A stretch of DNA of 64,000 bases, taken from positions 434,001 to 498,000 of the forward strand of contig NZ_CP042429.1 in assembly GCF_007970465.1 (NCBI RefSeq), written 5' to 3'. Source of the stretch: Corynebacterium nuruki S6-4. GTDB taxonomy: Bacteria; Actinomycetota; Actinomycetes; Mycobacteriales; Mycobacteriaceae. The notes under the pieces are model-generated. The model was not told the origin of the DNA. It saw only the letters and a list, made by a program, of their open reading frames with translations, and ran no database searches. Position 1 is the stretch's first letter. Each line of letters starts with the position of its first letter. A program made the position numbers and the translations under genes. Positions 58,864 through 64,000 of the stretch are shown here, piece after piece.

Positions 58864-59982
58864 ATGGCTCTGACGACCTCCCCCGACGATGTGACAGCGT
58901 CCGCCGTGGCCGCCGCCGCGTCCGCCCGCCGCGCCGATGCGGACGCCCCCTTCCTCGCCGCGGTGCGCGGCGAACGCCCGTCCCGCCGGCCGGTGTGGAT
59001 GATGCGGCAGGCGGGCCGGTCCCTGCCCGAGTACCGGGAGCTGCGCGCCGGCGTGGCCATGCTGGACTCCTGCTTCCGGCCCGACCTGCTCTCCGAGATC
59101 ACCCTGCAGCCGGTCCGCCGGCATGACGCGGACGCCGCCATCCTGTTCTCCGACATCGTCGTCCCGCTCAAGGCGGCCGGCGTGGCGGTCGACATCGTGC
59201 CGGGCCGTGGTCCGGTCATGGATCACCCGGTCCGCACCGCGGCGGACATCGCCGCCCTGCCCGAGGTGGAGCCCGACCAGCTGGCGCCGATCGTCGAGGG
59301 CATCGGCGGGGTGCTGGCAGGACTGCGCGGTGACCAGGTGCTCATCGGCTTCGCCGGTGCCCCGTTCACCCTGGCGTCCTACCTCATCGAAGGTGGGCCG
59401 TCGAAGGACCACGGGGTGACCAAGGCGCTGATGTACAGCGAGCCGCAGCTGTGGCACGCGCTCATGGCGAAACTCACGCCGACGGTGATCCGGTTCCTCC
59501 GGGCCCAGATCGGTGCCGGGGCGGATGCGGTGCAGCTCTTCGATTCGTGGGCGGGTTTCCTCTCGTTGCGCGACTACCGGGAGTTCGTCGCCCCCTACTC
59601 CCGGCAGATCTTCGACGCGGTCCGGCCGTTCGGCGTGCCGATGATCCACTTCGGGGTCAACACCGGGGAACTGCTCGGGGAGATGGCGGCGGTCGGCCCC
59701 GACGTCACCGGGGTGGACTGGAAGGTCCCCCTCGACGTCGCCGCCCGCCGGATCAGTGAGGCGGCCGGGCCGACGGTCCTGCAGGGCAACATGGACCCCG
59801 CCGTGCTGCTCGCCGGCGACCGGGTCATCGCCGACCAGGTCCGCCGCATCTGCGGCGAAGCCGATGCGGCGGTCGCCGCGGGGACCGCCCGCGGCCACAT
59901 CTTCAACCTGGGACACGGGGTGCTGCCGCAGACCCCGGCGGACGCCGTGACCCGTGCCTTCGAGGAGGTCCACGCACTGTGA
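58864..59982 (+). CDS. hemE: Uroporphyrinogen decarboxylase
   Basis: Converts uroporphyrinogen III to coproporphyrinogen III; 372 residues. Signature RPVWMMRQAGRSLPEYRELR-type start and the FAGAPFTLASYLIEGG motif are present. It opens a hemE-hemY-hemQ cluster on the plus strand, overlapping hemY by 4 nt. Only 102 bp separate it from the divergent DUF3000 gene. Confidence 0.96.
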   Translation: MALTTSPDDVTASAVAAAASARRADADAPFLAAVRGERPSRRPVWMMRQAGRSLPEYRELRAGVAMLDSCFRPDLLSEITLQPVRRHDADAAILFSDIVVPLKAAGVAVDIVPGRGPVMDHPVRTAADIAALPEVEPDQLAPIVEGIGGVLAGLRGDQVLIGFAGAPFTLASYLIEGGPSKDHGVTKALMYSEPQLWHALMAKLTPTVIRFLRAQIGAGADAVQLFDSWAGFLSLRDYREFVAPYSRQIFDAVRPFGVPMIHFGVNTGELLGEMAAVGPDVTGVDWKVPLDVAARRISEAAGPTVLQGNMDPAVLLAGDRVIADQVRRICGEADAAVAAGTARGHIFNLGHGVLPQTPADAVTRAFEEVHAL

Positions 59983-61391
59983 CATATTCGGTAGCCGTGA
60001 TCGGCGGCGGTATCTCCGGGGTGACCGCGGCCTGGGAACTGCGCCGGCAGCTCGGGCCGGAGGCGGCGATCACCGTCTTCGAGGCCTACGACCGGCTCGG
60101 CGGCAAACTCAAGACCGTCGACTTCGCCGACGGCCCCGTCGACATGGGGGCCGAGGCCTTCCTCACCCGCCGTACCGGACTCGACGCCATCATCCGTGAG
60201 GTCGGGCTCGCCGACCAGCTGCGCGTCCCGTCCGGACTGCCCAGCGGGTTCTTCGCCGACGGACACCTCGTGTCCGCCCCGGCGCACACCGTGATGGGTA
60301 TCCCCGCCCACGGCGCGGACGTCGCCGACCTGGTCTCAGTGGAGACCGCCGCCCGGATCGACGCCGAACCGGACGCCGCCGGGCTGGACTGGACCCCCGG
60401 CACCGACATCAACGTCGGGGAGCTCGTCCGCTCCCGGTACGGTGACGAGGCCGTGCAGCGGCTCGTCTCCCCGATGCTCGGCGGGGTGTACTCCAGCAGT
60501 GCCGACGATCTCGGCCTGCGGGCCACGGTGCCCGACCTCGCCGCGGAGTTCGACGCGCTCGCCGAACGCGACGGCACCGTCCACCTGGCGACCGCCGTCC
60601 AGCGGATGCTGGACCGGCGGGCCGTCGCCGCCGAAAAGCAGCGGGAATCCGGCACCGCCCCCGCCCCGGCGTTCAACACGCTGGCGACCGGCTACCGGGA
60701 ACTCGTCCGGCAGCTGGCCCGGGCCGCGGACGCGGACATCCGGCTGAACTCCCAGGTCGAATCGGTGAGCAGCTGGCAGGGCGGCTACTGGCTCGAACCC
60801 TTCGGCCAGTTCGACGCGGTCATCGTCGCCACCCCGGCCCCGACCGCCGCCGTGCTGCTGCAGGACGTCGTCCCGCACGCCGCCACCCGCCTCGACCGGG
60901 TGCAGCTGGCCAGTTCCGCCGTCGTCGGGATGCGTTTCGCGACCGACGAGGGACTGCCGCGCCGGTCCGGGGTCCTCCTCGGGTCGGACGCCCCGACCCA
61001 TGCCAAGGCCTTCACCTTCTCCTCCCGGAAATGGCCGCACATCGCCGACCGGGGCGGCGCCTTCGTGCGCGCCAGCTTCGGCACCCTGCGCGACCCCGGG
61101 CTGCTCGACGCGGACGACGAGACCCTCATCGGCTACGCCGTGGAGGATCTCGCCACCGTCACCGGCGCGTCGCTGCGTCCGGTGGAGACCTTCGTCCAGC
61201 GCTGGTGGGGCGGACTGCCCTGCTACGGGGTCGGCCACCGCCGGCTCGTCGACGGAGTCCGTGCCGCCGTCGCGGAGGTCGACGGGATCGCGGTCGCCGG
61301 CGCCGTGTTCGACGGGGTCGGCGTGCCGGCCTGCGCCGACACCGGCCGCGCCGCGGCGACGAAGATCGTGGCCGACCTCGGTGCACGCTAG
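59979..61391 (+). CDS. hemY: Coproporphyrinogen III oxidase, HemY/CgoX type
   Basis: FAD enzyme that oxidises coproporphyrinogen III to coproporphyrin III in the Gram-positive haem route; 470 residues. FAD-binding start VIGGGISGVTAAWELRR, DMGAEAFLTR substrate region and a C-terminal CADTGRAAA motif. Its partner hemQ follows, which supports the coproporphyrin-dependent pathway rather than the protoporphyrin one. Also called hemG or cgoX. Confidence 0.93.
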   Translation: MTYSVAVIGGGISGVTAAWELRRQLGPEAAITVFEAYDRLGGKLKTVDFADGPVDMGAEAFLTRRTGLDAIIREVGLADQLRVPSGLPSGFFADGHLVSAPAHTVMGIPAHGADVADLVSVETAARIDAEPDAAGLDWTPGTDINVGELVRSRYGDEAVQRLVSPMLGGVYSSSADDLGLRATVPDLAAEFDALAERDGTVHLATAVQRMLDRRAVAAEKQRESGTAPAPAFNTLATGYRELVRQLARAADADIRLNSQVESVSSWQGGYWLEPFGQFDAVIVATPAPTAAVLLQDVVPHAATRLDRVQLASSAVVGMRFATDEGLPRRSGVLLGSDAPTHAKAFTFSSRKWPHIADRGGAFVRASFGTLRDPGLLDADDETLIGYAVEDLATVTGASLRPVETFVQRWWGGLPCYGVGHRRLVDGVRAAVAEVDGIAVAGAVFDGVGVPACADTGRAAATKIVADLGAR

Positions 61392-61435
61392 AACCTGCTA
61401 GAACCTGCTGTACCCGCTAGAACCTGCCAGAATCC
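61387..61435 (+). repeat. 10 bp tandem repeat between hemY and hemQ
   Basis: GCTAGAACCT is present at 61387, 61397 and 61416, with diverged units at 61407 and 61426. The first unit contains the hemY stop codon. Confidence 0.75.
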
Positions 61436-61466
61436 AGACACAGACTGTCCCGCGAGAGGAAAACCG

Positions 61467-62183
61467 ATGTCCAAAATCAACTTCAGGGCACTCAACGAAA
61501 AGCTGCAGTACACGATGTGGTCAGTGTTCAAGGTCCGCAACGGGGAACTCGGGGAGGAGTCCGGGCGCGCCGCGGTCGCCGAGGAGTTCCGCGCCTTCCT
61601 GGCGTCCTACGACGACGAGGAACTCACCGTCCGGGGTGTCTACGACCTCACCGGACAGCGTGCCGAGGCCGATCTCATGATCTGGTGGCACGCGGAGAAG
61701 TTCGAGGACCTGCAGCGCGCCTACCGCCGCTTCCTCCGGGAGACCCGGCTGGGTCAGGCCTGCGACGCGGTGTGGACGAACTCCGCCCTGCACCGGCCCG
61801 CCGAGTTCAACAAGTCCCACCTGCCGTCGTTCATCATGGGGGAGGAGCCGGGCGACTGGATCGCTGTCTACCCCTTCGTCCGCTCCTACGACTGGTACCT
61901 GCTGCCCGACGCCGAGCGTCGCACGATCCTCGCCGAGCACGGCATGGCCGCCCGCGGTTTCGACGAGGTCCGGGCGAACACCGTCCCGGCCTTCGCCCTC
62001 GGCGACTACGAGTGGATCCTCGCCTTCGAGTCCCCGACCCTCGACCGGATCGTGGACCTGATGTACAAGATGCGGTACACCGAGGCCCGCCGGCACGTCC
62101 GGGAGGAGATCCCCTTCTTCACCGGCCACCGCGTCAACGGTTCGGACGCCGACCTGACCGGCTTCATCACCGAACTGCCCTGA
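61467..62183 (+). CDS. hemQ: Coproheme decarboxylase HemQ/ChdC
   Basis: Converts coprohaem to haem b with H2O2; 238 residues of the chlorite-dismutase-like fold. H118 (distal), Y135 (catalytic) and H158 (proximal) are all present at the numbers reported for C. diphtheriae Chd[22 protein letters not shown] is the usual start; ATG has GAGAGG upstream. The 75 bp gap before it holds a 10 bp tandem repeat. Confidence 0.96.
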   Translation: MSKINFRALNEKLQYTMWSVFKVRNGELGEESGRAAVAEEFRAFLASYDDEELTVRGVYDLTGQRAEADLMIWWHAEKFEDLQRAYRRFLRETRLGQACDAVWTNSALHRPAEFNKSHLPSFIMGEEPGDWIAVYPFVRSYDWYLLPDAERRTILAEHGMAARGFDEVRANTVPAFALGDYEWILAFESPTLDRIVDLMYKMRYTEARRHVREEIPFFTGHRVNGSDADLTGFITELP

Positions 62184-62232
62184 TACGCAGGGTCAGTGAG
62201 GGCGGCCGGCGCGGTGGGGGTCGGCCGACCGT

Positions 62233-62712
62233 CTACTTCGGCTGCTGCTGCAGCGCCAGACCGTTGATGCAGTAACGCAGATCGGTGGGGGTGTCATAGC
62301 CCTCACCGGCGAAGACATGGCCCAGGTGGCCGCCGCAGTTCGCGCACAGCACCTCGGTCCGGCGCGTCCCCAGGGAATCGTCGACGCGCTCGATGACCGC
62401 GTCCGAGTCCGCCGGGTCGAAGAAGGACGGCCACCCGCAGTGCGAGTGGAACTTCTCGGTGGAGCGGAACAGCTCCGCGCCGCAGCCGCGGCACACGTAG
62501 ACGGCCTCGGTGTCGTCGTCGTTGTAGGGGTGGCTGAAGGGGCGTTCCGTCGCCGCGTGCCGGAGCACCTGGTAGGAGTTCGGGTCGAGACGCTCCCGCC
62601 ACTGCTCGTCGGTGAGGGTGGAGAAGTCCTCGATCGGGCCGACCGCCGCGGTCCCGCCGGTGCTGTTCTGGTCAGTCTCAGGTGTCTCAGTTGTCTCGGA
62701 TGTCTCAGCCAT
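62233..62712 (-). CDS. msrB: Peptide-methionine (R)-S-oxide reductase MsrB
   Basis: Repairs R-methionine sulfoxide; 159 residues. HCGWPSF, LGTRRTEVLCANCGGHLGHVF and the catalytic-Cys end RYCINGLAL are present, with two zinc CxxC pairs (CRGC and CANC). The first 25 residues are Thr/Glu/Ser-rich. Its start overlaps the end of aftC by 8 nt, so it may be translated after it, as in C. glutamicum. Confidence 0.95.
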   Translation of the reverse strand: MAETSETTETPETDQNSTGGTAAVGPIEDFSTLTDEQWRERLDPNSYQVLRHAATERPFSHPYNDDDTEAVYVCRGCGAELFRSTEKFHSHCGWPSFFDPADSDAVIERVDDSLGTRRTEVLCANCGGHLGHVFAGEGYDTPTDLRYCINGLALQQQPK

Positions 62713-64000
62713 GGTGCCTGTGCCTCGCTGTCGTCGTATCGGAATCTCTGTCCCCAGTTGTAGCGCTTTCGGCGGACGCCGTGTTCCCGGTCATCGTGCG
62801 CACCGGGGACAGCAGGTCGCGGACCAGCGCCGCAGGGCCCACCGGCATCCCCGACGCACGCAGCTGCCGCAGCCAGACGACGACGGCGACCGCCGCGGTC
62901 AGGACGAGCAGACCCCAGCCCACGGTGCCGCGGGTGTACTCCAGGACCCGGCCGACGGACTCCCAGCGGTCCGAGGTCCAGGAGTCGGGGGCCATGCAGC
63001 AGAAGACCCCGGCCCAGGCGACGGCGTTGTGCATCACCGAGCGGGAGCAGAAGACGGTGAAGATCATCGGCAGCAGCATCATCGAGTAGTACATCTGGCC
63101 CAGCGTGCTGACGAGGAACACCCCGGTCAGCAGCACACCGGTCGACGTCGCCGCCCAGAGGAAGGGGGCGGACTCACGCCACCACAGCAGGCCGAGCACC
63201 GCCACCGCCACGGCGACCGCCGCGATGACCTGGAACACCGGCACGATGCCGGCGGGGAGACCGTAGTGCGCGCCGACCCCGGAGATCGACGAGTTCGCGT
63301 AGTCGCGGACCTCGCCGAGATAGGGGGCGACGATGTCGAGGTAGTCCCCGGGCCGGGTCATGAGCGGCCAGGCGATGACATTGGCGAGCACCGGCACGGC
63401 GATACCGGTGCCGAGCGTGGCCCACTGGCGCCGCACCAGCGGCAGAAACAGCAGGACCGCGAACTGCGGCTTCACCGTGATCGCCAGGCCGAGCGCCAGT
63501 CCGGCCAGTACCCCGGACCAGCGGATCCGGTCGCGGGCGAGCAGCAGGGCGAGGAACAGCACCTCGAGCAGCAGCAGAACACCGTTGACGTTCGTGAACA
63601 GGAGCGTGTTGGTCACCGACTCGGTGGCGAAGACCAGGAAGAGGGAGACCGGCCACACCGGCCCGGAGAGACGGCGTCCGACGAGAACGGTGAGCAGCGC
63701 GAGGGCGGCGACGATCGCGACGGCGTCGGCGGCGATGAGCAGTGCACGGCCGGCCTCCTGCGACAGCGCGCCCAGCGGGCTGAGGACCAGGGTGCCGCCG
63801 GGGGAGTAGAGGTAGTGCGGGTCGTCGCCCGAGTAGTCCTCGGTGTAGACGGCCACCCCGGTGACGAAGCGGTGGACCGCGGCCCAGACCGTCGAGAAAT
63901 CGTCGGTCGGGTGGTTGTTGTACGGGGTGATCACGATCCGGTGGATCATCGTCAGGACCGCGAGCGGCCATGCCGCCCGGGTCAGGATCCGCGGGGCACG
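62705..64000 (-). CDS. aftC: GT87 arabinofuranosyltransferase AftC (5' end beyond the window)
   Basis: Polytopic glycosyltransferase (DUF2029/GT87) that branches arabinan with alpha-1,3 arabinofuranose in the cell wall. 431 codons are visible and the frame stays open to base 64000, so the start lies outside. About ten membrane segments, the early NNHPTDDFSTVWAAVHRF loop with the acidic DD pair, and YLYSPGG match GT87. The position before msrB matches C. glutamicum aftC. The soluble tail is Thr/Asp/His-rich. Confidence 0.82.
   Translation of the reverse strand, partial: RAPRILTRAAWPLAVLTMIHRIVITPYNNHPTDDFSTVWAAVHRFVTGVAVYTEDYSGDDPHYLYSPGGTLVLSPLGALSQEAGRALLIAADAVAIVAALALLTVLVGRRLSGPVWPVSLFLVFATESVTNTLLFTNVNGVLLLLEVLFLALLLARDRIRWSGVLAGLALGLAITVKPQFAVLLFLPLVRRQWATLGTGIAVPVLANVIAWPLMTRPGDYLDIVAPYLGEVRDYANSSISGVGAHYGLPAGIVPVFQVIAAVAVAVAVLGLLWWRESAPFLWAATSTGVLLTGVFLVSTLGQMYYSMMLLPMIFTVFCSRSVMHNAVAWAGVFCCMAPDSWTSDRWESVGRVLEYTRGTVGWGLLVLTAAVAVVVWLRQLRASGMPVGPAALVRDLLSPVRTMTGNTASAESATTGDRDSDTTTARHRHHG

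Noticed and set aside
58762..59985. Upstream extension of the DUF3000 frame across hemE
   Set aside because: The open frame continues, but hemE is clearly real on the other strand and a -10 box lies 7 nt before the GTG at 58761.

Overview
The window is a 64 kb stretch of core chromosome from a high-GC Corynebacterium. The evidence is the gene content and order: gluABCD, lexA-divS-nrdR, ahpC/ahpD/oxyR, galE-dtxR-sigB, sigA-ppgK-suhB, the coproporphyrin haem genes and a GT87 arabinosyltransferase. This order is known from C. glutamicum and, in outline, from Mycobacterium. DtxR, AhpD and HemQ carry their family key residues at the same residue numbers as the characterised corynebacterial or mycobacterial proteins. 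I see no rRNA, tRNA, CRISPR array, prophage, insertion sequence or toxin-antitoxin pair. The window is almost fully coding; the one gene-free gap above 300 bp (23126-23500) holds a dispersed repeat.

Layout. 1-4902: end of pgsA, cinA, stress regulator clgR, pspA, the biotin ECF transporter bioYMN, and a DUF3046 gene. 5052-6827: recA-recX. 6842-10172: glutamate uptake gluABCD. 10342-18606: tRNA modification (miaB, miaA), dapF, hflX and three hypothetical genes. 18641-23125: uracil-type permease, HPr, SugR-like repressor, PTS enzyme I. 23501-29912: lexA, divS/chiZ-like gene, nrdR, hrpA. 30094-35251: ahpC-ahpD, oxyR, DUF3516 helicase. 35284-40955: PAC2 protein, DUF4192 gene, galE, dtxR, sigB. 41161-46408: dtd, a methyltransferase, DUF3099, DUF3039, a second helicase, a small membrane protein. 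46611-50622: sigA, ppgK, suhB, DUF4193. 50724-54869: DUF3093, dut, DUF3710, DUF3159, an RNA methyltransferase. 54946-64000: dxs, RNase D, DUF3000, hemE-hemY-hemQ, msrB, and the 3' part of aftC, which runs off the window.

How the parts work together. Several genes form a stress and repair network: LexA boxes lie over the recA and divS promoters, and clgR and sigB carry matching ECF-type (SigE/SigH-like) promoters. OxyR sits beside the peroxidase pair it probably controls, and DtxR sits beside sigB. HPr, enzyme I and a SugR-like repressor make a PTS control point.

About 20 transcription units appear leaderless, with a -10 hexamer 6-8 nt before the start codon. This also fixes several start codons.

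The most unusual feature is a dispersed, palindrome-bearing repeat. It has four copies, all between convergent genes, and in most copies the flanking stop codons are followed by a shared CTGYAC or CCCCGGGG-type motif. I found no clearly new multi-gene system; the repeat family is the best candidate for something undescribed.
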